In this document: in pieces, positions 1 through 14,158 of the stretch
Numbering within the stretch: position 1 is the first letter of the stretch
How the letters are laid out: each line of letters opens with the position of its first letter
Source of the DNA: Dallia pectoralis
Lineage: Eukaryota; Chordata; Actinopteri; Esociformes; Umbridae
Assembly: GCA_029465975.1 (NCBI GenBank)
Contig: CM055741.1
Location: 5,959,223 to 6,023,222 of the forward strand
DNA length: 64,000 nucleotides
Direction: 5' to 3'
Program-made: the position numbers and the translations under genes
Notes under the pieces: model-generated
Told to the model about the DNA's origin: nothing
The model's input: only the letters and a program-made list of their open reading frames with translations
Database searches by the model: none

Positions 1-1973
1 TAAGGACTATTTGAGGGTCAGAGATGACATGTCTGTCTCTCTGTGTGTGTGTGTGTGTGTGTGTGTGTAGTAGGAAAACCAGAATAACCCTTAAGTGTTT
101 CTAGAATAATCCTAGAATAATCCTAGCATCCCATTTCCCTCACAGTGTGGTATTTAACACACTCCAATGCAGTTGGTATCAATTCCATATGAATTACAGC
201 CAATTCCAGATCACGCAATTAAAACAGAGATGTTTGCTCTTCGCGTGGACAGAAGCATCCCAAACCGGCCACACCTGAAAACACCTACATGACTGTAGAA
301 CACGGCGGTCTGAATCCCTGAACACTACCGAGCATTAAATAATTAGCAGAACAACCACAATCCCCAGTCGTCCAAATGTTAATTAAAATCAACCCGGTCT
401 CTGTGTGTGTGTGTGTGTGTCCAGAGGATTACATAGTAATTACTGTTAAAATGGGAACGACCGGTTCACCCGGATACTCATGGATCCTCAACCCGTTCAC
501 TCCACGCGCTCGTAAAAGTGCATCTCTCCGCCACATGACGTTCCAAAGGCCTCCGGTGGAATCAGTGGTGACAGAAGAGTCGGGACTGAACTGGGAATCC
601 GTTTATTCTTCGGCCCAGTCAAACGAGTTTGGCTCCTCTCTAGGTTTCTTCCCAGATTCTTGGAAGTTTTTTTCCTAGCAACTGTGCATCAATGTGTTGA
701 TGTTGCTTGCTGTTTGTGTGTTTTCCAGCCTGTGTGCCGGTGTAAGCACCTAGCGACAGCTGCTAATGTACAAATGTCTTTATGATGTTACATTTAATTG
801 ACACACCAAACTTGTCATCGAAAAAACTCTTGTGTTCTCAACATCGGCTTCTATACACACCTGGTTTTCACATTGCACCTGGTTTTCACAATGGCCGCAT
901 TTGACACAAACCTGTCTGTTATCTAACAACAGATAACCCTTTTCAGCCAAAACAATCAAGGTTTATCTGGGGTAAACACAACAATCACACAGGACAACTA
1001 AAGTCCCTGAAACAAAAGGCTTGTCTCTGATTGGCTGTCTGATATCTGTATGATCCGTAAGTGGGTGGTGCTTAAAGACCAGCTGTAAACCCTTCCAAAG
1101 ACTGTCCTGTCCTCACAGACACACACAGACACACACACAGAGTGACCCAATGGCTTTAAACCTAATATTTAAAGAGATGACCTTTGACCCCTACAATCAA
1201 AGGTCATTAGGTACTGCCTGCTCTGATGGAACCGCAACAGGGAACAAAAGCAGCGATTATAGCGACCATACCAGGCCTATACTGACCATGATATACTGAC
1301 CATGATATATTGACCATGATAGATACAGGAATCTCCTCCCCTCAGTGTAAGAGGTCATAGTCTGCGGTCAAAGAAATGGGGCTGGCAGACACCTGATGAC
1401 ATGGGCCACACAGACCTCCTCTCCCATTAGGCGCCCCTCCTCCCCTCCCCCATCCACGCCCCCTGCCTCTCTCCACTGTCCTCCTCTCCGCTCCATCTCT
1501 CTCCTCCTCCTGAGTGTGTCATGATGGGGAGGCAGTGTGAGGTGTAAGGAGGGAGGATATGTTTAGCAACATTCTACAGAGGTGGCGAGTGTGATAATCG
1601 ACTGACTAGCTCCTCAAATTCACACACTCAATTCGGTTATCTCTCTTTTATGTACACACACACACACAGCAGCTCAACACACAACTGGTTAACACGCGCA
1701 TACACCTGGTTACCTGCCCCCCCACGGTCAACACACACACGGTCAAAACACACACACATACTCACTTGGAAAACACACCGTTTTTTTCCCCATTCTCTAC
1801 ATCAGTGAATTTATCTGAGCTGTGATTGACGGCTGGGCTGACCCTATGCCCCGCCCTAACCGGCTGACAGTGCCAATCCCCTGGCCCGCTCTAAGTGACA
1901 TACTGATCGTGCTGTACAATGTACAGGGAACAGAGCCCCTCTAGGGAAGTGGCCAACACTGTAGACTACCTAC

Positions 1974-2052
1974 TAGGGCTGAAAGATTAATTGCATTTGC
2001 GATAATATCGCAATTTGATATTATCGCAATATGATAATATCGCTATATGATA
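1974..2052. mobile_element. Degenerate hAT-like non-autonomous element end
   Basis: The sequence TAGGGCTGAAAGATTAATTG is followed by alternating GATAATATCGCAAT-type palindromic steps. This resembles the CAGGGCTG-type ends of fish hAT MITEs as I remember them. Only one end is recognisable, and the opposite terminal repeat and the target duplication were not found. Confidence 0.4.
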
Positions 2053-3296
2053 AAACCAGATGTGAATGTTATTGTGGCAAAACAACGCAGACCTCCGATA
2101 GTGATGTCATGTCAGAACGTGACAACTGGAGAGGATTCAGGGCAAGTACATAGATGACCATGCAAATCACATTATATCACTCATTCACTTCACAGCCAAG
2201 GATGTGTTCATGTCAATCCTCTGTAGTTATATAGGCACTAGTGCATCCTTAATTAACCCGTACATTCAACAGCTAATTGAATTCTAAGTGGAGTCTGACA
2301 TCGCCTGACCCCCACACACACGCCCCGTGCCCTGGGTCCATGCCAGTACACACACGCACACAAGCATACACGCACACACACACACACATCCGCAAGTAAA
2401 CCCACTTCTCAATGATCTATACACATGGAGACACCCCAAACACGGTCCTATACAAAATACAAAAAAATATACAAAAACCTTTGGCGAGATGCCTTTGGGT
2501 GCTCACTCACCAGTGTGATACCGAATTTAAAAAAGGAATGCATTACAGAATTTAATAGCCTACCTGAAGCTTTAATATTTAATAGATACCAAAATATCTG
2601 GTCTATTTTCTCATTCTGTGCCGAAAAGGTTCTTGCGTTCTTAATCTGGTCGACATGTCCAAGTCAGTGTCTAGACGGCCTGACAAAACCAGAATACACC
2701 TACGTTTATTCTAAAACTACTATTAGGCAGTCTACGACAAACCCACCTTTGACAGACCGATAACTAGCAGTGCAATTTCATGTAACCACCTACACAATAT
2801 GGACAATCTCACTGCTTGCGACATTTAGTGAAGGAGAAAGATGTTACATGTGCGATTATTTTCGGGCCTTAACAGTAGGAAACTAATCGTGACGTGCAGG
2901 AATGACATCTGATTGTGAAACCTCTCTTCACCAAAATCCATGACAGCCGGGTTCCTCAGGAGTGATTTGGGATTTCGATCAGTCAGTGTCCTTTCATAGC
3001 ATCAGGCCGGCTCAGTTCAAAAAGTGGATGTTAAAAAGTATAAACGAGCACATGTTGACCCACAGATCGGTTGGGAAAAACATATACCGGTACACTCTTG
3101 TGGTAACATACATTCATGCCATAGATGCCATAATGTTTAAGGTTGGTTTAAGCTCACTCAAACCCCATGCTGTGTGTTCATGTTCCTCCCTCCCTCTCTC
3201 CTCTCCATCTCTCCATACTCCCTCCACCCCCTTCTCCCTTTTCCTCTCCACGTTTCCCCTTCTCCCTCCCTTGCCTGGCCCTGTTTCTCTTGTTCT

Positions 3297-3357
<61 letters not shown>

Positions 3358-4798
3358 GAGTGTGTGTGTGGAAACCAGCTCAAACACACACAGACCCTCT
3401 CACACTGCAACCACTCACTCTCTCTACCTTTATCTGCCGACCTTCCTCTCTACCATTCACTCTCTTTTTACAGTTATATCTCTATTTCTTTCTCTCTCTC
3501 TCTCTCTCTCTCTACTGCTCTCACTCTCTCTACTGCTTTCTCTCTATCTCTCTCTCTATCTACAGCTCTCTCTCTCTCTCTCTCTCTCTACAGCACTGCA
3601 TTAAGCACCACGTCAGAGAGAGCGAAAGAGAAAAGGGTGAGACAGGAGGGGGGGGCGGGGCGAAATCGAGTGAGACAAGAGAGAAAGTGGGAGACGGGGG
3701 AGGAAAAAGAGAAGGAGAATAGGAACGATCGGGGAGGGGAGGAAGGGAAGCCTAGGAAACATGCGATGGAGAGCGGAGAGAGCGGAAAAGGGAGGAAGGA
3801 GAGAGCGTTATTGGATTGAAACAGACTAGCTACTGCAGCTACACAGTAAATCAAAGACATGCACAGGCCTAAACCATGCAGTCATTACCACTCTCTGCCA
3901 CCCTTCATTTTGCTTTTCCCCTTTCTCTCCCTACCTCCTCCTCTCTCTCTCCCTTACTCCTCCTCCTCTCTTTCTCCTCACACCCATCGTCCCTTTCTCC
4001 TCCCCTAAACCTGTAATAAGTGTAAATTACGGCTCCATGACTGTAGTTATAATTGTTATCATCGTCAGACACCACCTCTCATTAGCCAATGGGTTCAATA
4101 GGAAAATAACGATTAGCCAACCGGATCGCGCCATGATCAATTGGGAGGTGCCGTCGGCCACTAAAAAACACAATAGCCCATCGGTATTTAATGGACAACC
4201 CCTTATGGTTAAAAGATCTGGTTTTAGTTAGATAAAGGATGTACTGTTTCAAGAACAAACAAAGGGGAGTATTTTACAAGAGGATGTTACACTGGATTGG
4301 TGATCAGTTTGGCTCTGAGAGTTAAACATTGCAGAAAATAAATAATCACAAAATCCATTCACAGACACTTACAACAACAATATTTTCTTCCTACTTTGTA
4401 TCAGTTTTTAACTTCACCCTGACACACGTTTTATTTTTATTTCATATTACACTGTACAGTGGACCTCACTTAGCCTGGGCTCTCGTGTAATAACTCCCAG
4501 GTCTGGCTTCACATCCCAAGCGTAAGTGTGTGTATGTGTGTGTGTGTGTGTAAGTGTGTGTGTAAGTGTGTGTGTGTTGTCATGGGTTTGGGGGATGACA
4601 GCGTTCATTCTTCTGTCTCTCAGTAGATAATTCCCATTCAAATGTTTCCACCACCACAGGCTCGTCCCCCCCCCACACACACACCCAACATAGGCACACA
4701 TACACACTTTAGCTGGCCTGGCCGTGAGCCAATCAATAATTCACATTGTGCAGATTGAATGTAGATCACTGGCTGTACATGGGAAGGAAACACTAAAG

Positions 4799-5825
4799 CC
4801 CTGTCTCTCCTATCACCCCTCTGTCTCTCCTACCACCCCTCTGTCTCTCCTACCGCCCCTCTGTCTCTCCTACCGCCCCTCTGTCTCTCCTACTGCCCCT
4901 CTGTCTCTCCTACCGCCCCTCTGTCTCTCCTACCGCCCCTCTGTCTCTCCTACCGCCCCTCTGTCTCTCCTATCACCCCTCTGTCTCTCCTATCACCCCT
5001 CTGTCTCTCCTATCACCCCTCTGTCTCTCCTATCACCCCTCTGTCTCTCCTACTGCCCCTCTGTCTCTCCTACCGCCCCTCTGTCTCTCCTATCACCCCT
5101 CTGTCTCTCCTATCGCCCCTCTGTCTCTTCTATCACCCCCCTGTCTCTCCTATCACCCCTCTGTCTCTCTTATTACCCCTCTGTCTCTCCTACAGCCCCT
5201 CTGTCTCTCCTATCACCTCTCTGTCTCTCCTATCAGCCCTCTGTCTCTCCTATCACCCCTCTGTCTCTCCTATCACCCCTCTGTCTCTCCTATCACCCCT
5301 CTGTCTCTCCTATCACCCCTCTGTCTCTCCTATCACCCCTCTGTCTCTCCTATCACCCCTCTGTCTCTCCTATCGCCCCTCTGTCTCTCCTATCGCCCCT
5401 CTGTCTCTCCTACCGCCCCTCTGTCTCTCCTACCGCCCCTCTGTCTCTCCTACCACCCCTCTGTCTCTCCTACAGCACCTCTGTCTCTCCTATCACCCCT
5501 CTGTCTCTCCTACAGCCCCTCTGTCTCCCTTACCGCCCCCTGTCTCTCCTATCACCCCTCTGTCTCTCCTACAGCCCCTCTGTCTCCATTACCGCCCCCC
5601 TGTCTCTCCTATCACCCCTCTGCCTCTCCTATCACCCCTCTGTCTCTCCTACCACCCCTCTGTCTCTACTACAGCCCCTCTGTCTCCCTTACCGCCCCTC
5701 TGTCTCTCCTATCACCCCTCTGTCTCCATTACCGCCCCCTGTCTCTCCTATCACCCCTCTGTCTCTCCTACCACCCCTCTGTCTCTACTACAGCCCCTCT
5801 GTCTCCCTTACCGCCCCTCTGTATC
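4799..5825. repeat. 20-bp minisatellite, about 51 copies
   Basis: The unit is CTGTCTCTCCTATCACCCCT, repeated almost without length change to about 5520, then with 1-2 bp indels. Variation is concentrated at positions 12-15 (TATCAC, TACCGC, TACTGC, TACAGC). The plus strand is almost all pyrimidine. A 372-codon open frame across it is a by-product, because three 20-bp units make 60 bp with no stop in that phase. It lies in cacna1a intron 1. Confidence 0.95.
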
Positions 5826-7233
5826 TGCTTCTGCCCATCTGACCCTGTTCTGATTTCTTTTAAATTCTCTCATTTTGTGCAGAGGCATATATTCATACCT
5901 ATATCTGTAGTCTCCTGTTCTCTCAGCAGTTCCAGACCCACATGCAGACTTCTCAGTAGGCATCCATTTTATTATCTCATGCCTTTCATGTGAGACGAGA
6001 ACCATGCAGAACACACGCATGTTTACACACACACACACACACACACCATACATACACACACATCACATGAAACAAATTTGAAACAAGGTTGTTTTACTAT
6101 ACTTTCGAGGACAATGACTTTAAAATCCTATCTTCTCCAACCTCTACCCATAAACCTAACTAACGTTAACCCCAAGTTTAAAAAAACAGCCAAAAGTCCT
6201 ACCCAGTCGTCATGGGTTACAATATATAAGGACGCCTAGACAAACACACACATGTGCGCATAATCGTCCGCTAGCACGCGCAGGTACACACACATTTAAA
6301 AAAGGAAATACAGTTATTTTGACAGGGAACCTGAACTCTCTGAGGTTTCATCATCAGTAATTAACGATATTTTAGTGCTGCTCCTCTATTATGTGGAGGC
6401 AAATCGGGAACCAAACAGAAGGTCCCAGGATCAAAAACCCAAACCTTTAGTCCTAAATGTAACCCTAAACTTAACCTAACCCCTTCTCAATGACCTCACA
6501 CTAACACTCACACACACGCACATAACCTGTCATCTTGTCTTGCAATTTGTCTCCAAAGAAAGTCGTCGGTGGTAGAAAGAGATTGCTTGAGCTCTCCCGT
6601 ATAGACTCTGACACACACACCAACACACAGGCACACACACACACACACACACGCACCCCGAGCCCCCACAAAATGAAACAACACCATATCATTTTACACA
6701 ACAGACGGACAGAGATCAAATGCCGATCAGGTGTCCCGCGTCCTGTCTAATATGAATCACATCAACATTGTCATCCCAGCATGCACCACCAAAACAAAGG
6801 GGTCATAGGGCGGACATGTGCGGGGAGCTCCACATGAACACCCCTAGTCGTACCCCCCACGGAACAACAGCAATCTGGTGTGTGTGACGCCACGCAGCGA
6901 CCAGGAAGTCGAGCATCGCATGACTTTTACAGGAGCAAGAGATGCTCTTGTAGAGCTCTCTACCTATGGCAAACCTGCAGAACTGGACCCCTATCTGGGT
7001 CAGAACCACAGTACAGTACATGGAGTGGGTCACAATCCCACCCCCCGCACCATTGGCAGGCAGACACCCACTGCTAGGATGCAGCTTGTGACAGGAAAAG
7101 GACAGCGAGAGAGAGTGTGTGTGTGTGTGCCCCTGTGCCTGTGTGTGTGTGTGTGTGTGCAATTGCACACTGAAGCATGAACATCCCAAATGGTGACTTT
7201 TGCCTGATGATACCAGGCGGTGAGCTGGGCACA

Positions 7234-7279
<46 letters not shown>

Positions 7280-7597
7280 CTGGGGTAACTAAACAGGTGT
7301 TAGTGTATCATCTGCCCCACACTCATACACACATGCAGACATGCAGTACCAGTTGTCTGTCAGCTGGGACATTCACACCATACAGTTGGTGTGTGTGTGT
7401 GTGTGTGTGTGTGTGTTCGCATCGTGTTGCCGTCTAGAAAATGTAAGCAATCCTACTGATTGAAAGGTGTTCTACTGATTTAACAATCTTCAAGTACATA
7501 AACACACACACACACAGGTGAGCAAACACACCCACACACAGTTTGTGGCAATGTTGATGACCTAACACAACCGTGCATGGTTTATCCACATTTCTGT

Positions 7598-7629
<32 letters not shown>

Positions 7630-8201
7630 GTTAGACCATCTGTTCCCCTCTTCAATGGTCGCTGTGGTTTTTACACATCCTGGGTGGGTTTTGGCCACAC
7701 TCTATATAATCATGTGAGAGAACGACAAAGATATTAAAGGGTGGGGGGGTCTATTGAGGAGAGAGGGAGAGGGGGATGAGTGCGGAGAAGAGGAGGACAT
7801 TGGAGAAACAACTAGGCACTGCAGTAACGCCTGTGGGTCCTGCAGGGTTTCCTGGCAGAGGCGTCTGGCAGAACTCCGGACCCAGGTCCATTACCGATAC
7901 ACCAGAGTGCCAACGGCAACGGACAACCAGGCAGCCGGGGTCTATGGCCTTTAAAACATCACTGAGATTAGGCCTGGCAGATGACCGCTCCCACACACAC
8001 ACACGCGCATAAAGACTATGGTCCAATACATAAGCATCAGAAAGGGCCCGACGGCGGTATTTTTAAATGTTACATTACGGACTGTTTCTCTATTTGCCAG
8101 GAGCAGGTTACCATTTGCACCTTTCCCTACTGCTTTACTATACTGTACTAAAGAGCAAGTCAATCCTCCCATAGGCTCCATGGTGAAATTATTAAAGAGA
8201 A

Positions 8202-8239
<38 letters not shown>

Positions 8240-8403
8240 AGAGTGAGAAGAAAGAAAAAAGGATGAGGAAGAGAGGGAAAGATTGAGAGCCGGTTCCACA
8301 TTTCACTCCTCTATTTCCTTTCCTCTCCATCTCGTGTTCATTGCATGGTGTTTAGCTCTTATTTGCTGACATCAGCAGCCAGTGCTGCTCCCCTACCTCG
8401 CCA

Positions 8404-8985
<582 letters not shown>

Positions 8986-9032
8986 GCTAATCGCTGAACA
9001 CCTATCAAATGTATTTCATACCCATGTAACAT

Positions 9033-9130
9033 ACGCTTGTGAGCGTGTGTGTGAGCGTGTGTGTGAGCGCGTGTGTGTGAGCGCGTGTGTGTGAGCGCGC
9101 GTGTGTGTGTGTGAACGTGTGTGTGTGTGG
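9033..9130. repeat. TG/GAGCGTGTG compound microsatellite
   Basis: GTGTGTGAGCGTGTGTGTGA-type units, on the TG-rich strand opposite in sense to the CA tract just upstream. Confidence 0.85.
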
Positions 9131-9892
9131 GGGTTTGTGCACACGCCATCGAAACACTGTGACTACATTATCGATGACATAATCAACACGAACAGCATCA
9201 GCAATATCATCATCATCCGCATTTACAACATCCCATTACATAATCACCAACACAATCATCCACACTCGTCCCCACCGCAACTTACTACACAGTACCGGAC
9301 GACTCCTGCGGACGACTGCCGCGTAACCGGATTGGTTTACAGTAGGGTTGCCATGGCAAACAGCTAATTTACCCAGACGCATTCTAGACCGAAGACCGTC
9401 ATGATCGGTTCACAGGATCAATGACGGCCGTGTAATCAGGGACCTCAGGGGCCCAACCAATCAGATTGGAGTCGCCCATCCCTGATGATAAGCGGAGTAC
9501 ATAAACGTTGTCTAGAAACTTACGTTTACATATTAATCTGATCTGAAAACCTTGTCATTAACACTTGCCAAGAGGCAGGCCAGCACAAGCACTCCGTTTC
9601 AGTTGAAATATGTGTACTGTTATTTAACCAGGTGAGTCCACTAAAAACACATCCTTATTTGCAGCGTAAAATCATGCCTAGGCTTTTAACACAAATATAT
9701 CAGTTTTAGATATGATCCAACCAAATCAAAATACAACGGCCTTAACGCATCACACTGACATGTCCAATACAACACAGCAATGGACAGGTCCAAATGGACT
9801 GACAAAACTAGAATGGAATTCAGCTAGTAGGAAAAAATCACTGGGCGAGCAGGCCAACTAACACATCACATGACACTGAAATTGTAAACACG

Positions 9893-10635
9893 ATGCATCA
9901 ACAGGAAGGCCTCACACATATCAAATCACAAATATGCCACACAACGCATCAACAGGAAGGCCTGACACATATCACCGCACAAATATGCCACACAATGCAT
10001 CAACAGGAAGGCGTCACACATATCACCGCACAAATATGCCACACAACGCATCAACAGGAAGGCCTCACACATATCACCGCAAAAATATGCCACACAACAC
10101 ATCAACAGGAAGGCCTCACACATATCACCGCACAAATATGCCACACAACACATCAACAGGAAGGCCTCACACAGATCACCGCACAAATATGCCACACAAC
10201 ACATAAACAGGAAGGCCTCACACATATCACCGCACAAATATGCCACACAACACATAAACAGGAATGCCTCACACATATCACCGCACAAATATGCCACACA
10301 ACACATAAACAGGAAGGCCTCACACATATCACTGCACAAATATGCCACACAACACATAAACAGGAAGGCCTCACACATATCACTGCACAAATATGCCACA
10401 CAACACATAAACAGGAAGGCCTCACACATATCACTGCACAAATATGCCACACAACACATAAACAGGAAGGCCTCACACATATCACCGCACAAATATGCCA
10501 CACAACACATAAACAGGAAGGCCTCACACATATCACTGCACAAATATGCCACACAACACATAAACAGGAAGGCCTCACACATATCACTGCACAAATATGC
10601 CACACAACACAACAGGAAGGCCTCACAACACACAA
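9893..10635. repeat. 51-bp minisatellite, about 14 copies
   Basis: Units of 51 bp contain CAACAGGAAGGCCTCACACA and ATATGCCACACAACACATAA. Early copies carry GCATCAACAGG and later ones ACATAAACAGG. The last copies are shortened (around 10608-10635). Because 51 is a multiple of 3, open frames of about 250 codons appear on both strands; neither looks like a gene. The array sits in cacna1a intron 1 and ends about 70 bp from the exon 1 splice donor. Confidence 0.95.
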
Positions 10636-10694
10636 CACACTCATAAACAGTGAGATACCTGAGCTCCATTGGATCTGGTACGGCAATTCATTAT

Positions 10695-10704
10695 AAAAGG
10701 ATAT
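10695..10704 (-). other. cacna1a: U12-type AT-AC 5' splice site of cacna1a intron 1
   Basis: On the minus strand, exon 1 ends GAATGGCC and is followed by ATATCCTTTT. There is no GT at the homologous junction. ATATCCTTT is the consensus 5' splice site of minor-spliceosome AT-AC introns, and calcium and sodium channel genes are a known home of such introns. The split proline codon (CC|) fits the exon boundary after the conserved ITEWP motif. Confidence 0.9.
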
Positions 10705-11009
10705 GGCCATTCGGTAATTTTTTTAGCGGCTTTTCTCACAAAGTTGTCCTCACTGAAGATGAAGAGTGAGCGGTTGACTGTAAAGCAGCTCTGTCGGACC
10801 GGTATGGGGTTGTAGAGTGCCATAGTCCGGGCCCTCTGGGCCATCGACTGCTTGTACACCCGCTGGCCCCCTGGAGGTCCGCCTTGCCGGCTGCCGCCGC
10901 GGCCAGGAGCCCCCAGAGGACCGGCGTTGCCACCGCTGCCACTTCCACCTCCGCCTCCTCCACCACCTCCGCCGTATCGGTTCGGCACCTCGTCACCGAA
11001 GCGTGCCAT
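10705..11009 (-). CDS. cacna1a: cacna1a coding exon 1 (P/Q-type calcium channel alpha-1A, N-terminus)
   Basis: This encodes the first 101 residues, plus two bases of the next codon, of the pore-forming subunit of the Cav2.1 presynaptic voltage-gated calcium channel. It starts MARFGDE, runs through a glycine-rich stretch (about residues 12-50), then YKQSMAQRARTMALYNPIPV, VNRSLFIFSEDN and KKITEWP. This matches the cytoplasmic N-terminus of vertebrate alpha-1A. The MAR start, the SMAQ form and KKITEW fit alpha-1A better than alpha-1B. The start is the ATG at 11009-11007, where homology begins. The exon is followed by an AT-AC donor, and the remaining exons lie left of the window. Teleosts usually have two cacna1a copies, and which one this is cannot be told. 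Residues FVRKAAKK differ slightly from the mammalian VVRKYAKK. Confidence 0.95.
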
Positions 11010-12800
11010 TCTGTGGGGAGTGGGGACACCAAACGCCGATCGTTAAGAAGGAACCGGAGAGCGTTCCTCATTACACCCCATAGGTCTCCGGGCTAAACAC
11101 ACATGCAGAATCTATAGGGGGTGGCGGTGGTGGGTCTTTCAGTCAGTCTTTCTGTCGATTAGTCTGTATTTTTAGGATTTGGATATTCTCCCTCTATTGC
11201 AGGTCTTCACCGAAAATGCACGTCCATAGGAGATAGGAGAAAATAACGGAGAGAGCAAACGGTGGCTGCGCGTCTGTGTGTTTAAAGCCGAAATGGAAAA
11301 CGGGCTGATGTGTGAGCTGTTGGCTGGGTTTGGTAGACAGCAGTTCCTCAATAATCTACACGATCGCCTATTAATAAGGTAAAAGGTTACTCGCAAAATT
11401 AACTAATAAAATGTCAATATTTCCTATCTAACTGCAAAAAAGGAGGCAGGCATCTTTGATTTTGTCACGTTTGAGGTGGACAAAAACTGTGATAAATTTT
11501 ACAACATAAACAAATCGATGAATGTAACCCTAATAACAAACACTTATAGGCTAATCTGTCGATGGCAATTTGGTAATGAAATATAATCTACAATAATTCC
11601 AACCTAACCAGCTGAATTCTACACTGCGTCTTTTTCTCCAGTGCAGCTTGACAGGTTCTGCAGTTGTCTAGTTCTAGTAAGAGATAAAAATAGCCTAGTA
11701 TAGAAAACGGATAAAAACCCTTAATAATTAATTTATTTCACTACAATCATCCGCAATGTTTGGCAGCCTATGGTATGGTCCAGCAATATCCAGCGTATTA
11801 CTCCTTGGTGTTGGGTAACACGCAAACCGCGACGAAATTTGCGGCTTCCCCAAAGCCCAACTCGGTCATATTTGGTTGATATTCGGTGGTATTGAAGGTT
11901 TGGTGTTTTTCTCTCTCAGTCTCTCGAATCAGTCGAAGCAAAACGACGTAGACCTCGGGTTGGGGCGTGAGCGAGCGAGCGCGCGTTTGGACACGGTGAA
12001 AATAGTCTATCGAAACAGGTTGTCCCGAGTCGTGGTCCTCCTTTTTCTCCGTCTGATTCGGAGGGGGGTGACAGGGCGAAAAGAAAAGTCTACGCGGATG
12101 CCGGTGTAATCATCTATATTCCAAGGTGGTCCGGAAAAAAAACAAAATGAGTGAAAAAAATCCCCAAATGGATGAGGTGAAACCCGCCGTGGGCAGCCGA
12201 AGTGGCATTCTCAGTTCAGAGGAGACGTCGACTGACAGCAGCCTGCGAGCCGCTTGGATTCAGGCGCTCAGCGGGCGTCTGCTTGGCCACCAGGCGAGGC
12301 GCGGGTGCAGCCGAGGTAACGCGTTGCCTTCATCGGCCCCCAAATTCGAAGCGCCCCCCAAACGATAACCAAACCGCCCCTCCGTTAAAATCAAGTCCGT
12401 TCTGGGTTGTCTTCTTATTTATGGCAATTTATACGTGCTGCCCCGGAGGCTATATCGTCTCGGAGATCTGCCTCGGAAGGAACCGAAAAATCCAGAGAGC
12501 TCGGCGGAAAGCAAGTGTGCGTGTGTGCGCGCGAGAGAAAGACGAGAGAGAGAGGGGGGGGCGAGTGAGAGAGGGTGAGATAGCTTGCGTTTCTTCTATG
12601 CGATCAGCTGGCACAGCAGGTTGAGCTAGAGAGAGTAGTGCTCCAGCATCTGATCAATTTAACGCTGCCCGCGCGCGGCTCTCAAATCTCCGGCCGAGCT
12701 TTGCAGCAGCACGTGACACGCCTCGAGCCACCCTACCCGGCCGGTAGTGATTCGCTTATTCGTTATCCGGTAGTTCTCCTGCAGGTTAACTCTCCGAGTA
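11010..12800 (-). promoter_or_regulatory. cacna1a: cacna1a 5' UTR and promoter region
   Basis: Sequence directly upstream of the cacna1a start codon. From about 11.8 to 12.8 kb it is locally CpG-rich (for example GAGCGAGCGAGCGCGCG near 11970 and CCCGCGCGCGGC near 12668), with a GAGA-rich patch at 12535-12580. No TATA box stands out. The transcription start cannot be placed from sequence alone. Short open frames here (for example 12126-12368 plus) show no recognisable protein. Confidence 0.6.
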
Positions 12801-14101
12801 GCGAGACGAAGCAGCTAGCTGTGCTCTTCCCTCTAGCTCTGTCTCCACACAACGCCAAGTGTCAAAAGCACCAGCAACGAAACGCACTCCAATGTGTCCT
12901 TTTCGCTATTTACACAGTGTGTGCGCGTGGGAGAGCGGGTTTAACTCGAATGTGTGTGGGAATGGGGACAGGGCTTGCACACGTGTATCATAAAGAGTGT
13001 TGCGGACAGGGGTGTGTGGTGGTCATGATGAATGCTATACATGCACCAGGACCGAGTCATTTCTACCTGTAGATAATACGCATAGGCATTGCTTTTCACA
13101 AGTATGCATGTAGGTCGGACTATAAAGTCGCCACCATTCATATTTAGGACACATTTTAGGTGTGTCAGTCTGGGGTTTTGATTTGGATTGTTTTCCTGAA
13201 CCGCACTCCTCACCACCGTGTGTTGTCCTGGCACGTGCCCAGACCTGCCGTGCGCAAGCTGTTTGCTCCAGCTAAATGAACCCATGCTGTCGTTTTTCCC
13301 ATATCTGAAATAAACGAGAAACGTTGCTATCGAGCAGCGCTGCCGTCGGTTTGACCCCAGACAGTTTAAACAGTCGTTTTTTTACCCAGAAGGTACGGAA
13401 TAAATTGTCATTTGAAGACATTAACGTTTACATATTTTCTTTAGATTGATAATTAACGTGGTGATATGGAGAGATGGACGCCTCTTTCAGGTTAGAAAGT
13501 TCAGCACTAGGTGAGCCGACCGTGGTGATGACATAACAGCCTAGGTTAACCTAAAGAAGATGAATGGTGATCTTGAATTACCTACAACTGTTAGTGATGT
13601 AACCGGGAAGGGACGAGAAAAGTTCCCATTGATTTCACTATCACAGAAGCGTTATGTGGTTCTTAAGAACTTCAGAGTCCATAATTCATCAGACGACTAA
13701 ATCAGTGACACATGTGAGTTGTCTGTGGTTCTGAAACACTATATCTAGGCCTGGAGTGGCACAATTAGACCAGTCTGTTTGGTCTGTCAGTCAGTCTGTG
13801 TGTGTGCCTGGTTGGTCTGTCTGTTTCTCAATACATGAATGATAGACAGATACATAAAATCACAGTTTTAAATATGAAAAGTCATTAAAACACAGTAAGA
13901 ATTATAACAACACCATTAAAATAGGTAACACCTTATTAAGAAAGTCCTAATAGTCTGTATAGTGCCCCCTTGTGGTCGATCTGAACATGCTCGCAAACAT
14001 CAATGTCTTACCATGGTTGTGACCATGTGAAGTTTTGTTAGGACACACGTGTAAATGCCTGACTTGTGTGTGTGTGTGAGTGTGTGAATGTCAGTGAGTG
14101 A

Positions 14102-14158
<57 letters not shown>

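Noticed and set aside
7751..8026. Overlapping open frames near 7.75-8.03 kb as a possible exon
   Set aside because: Both strands are open, there is no family match, and it lies inside cacna1a intron 1 next to microsatellites.
9893..10696. Open frames of about 250 codons on both strands
   Set aside because: By-products of a 51-bp unit. The region is intron 1 of cacna1a.
12126..12368. 80-codon plus-strand open frame upstream of cacna1a
   Set aside because: No homology, no splice logic, and it lies in the CpG-rich 5' region where stops are rare.
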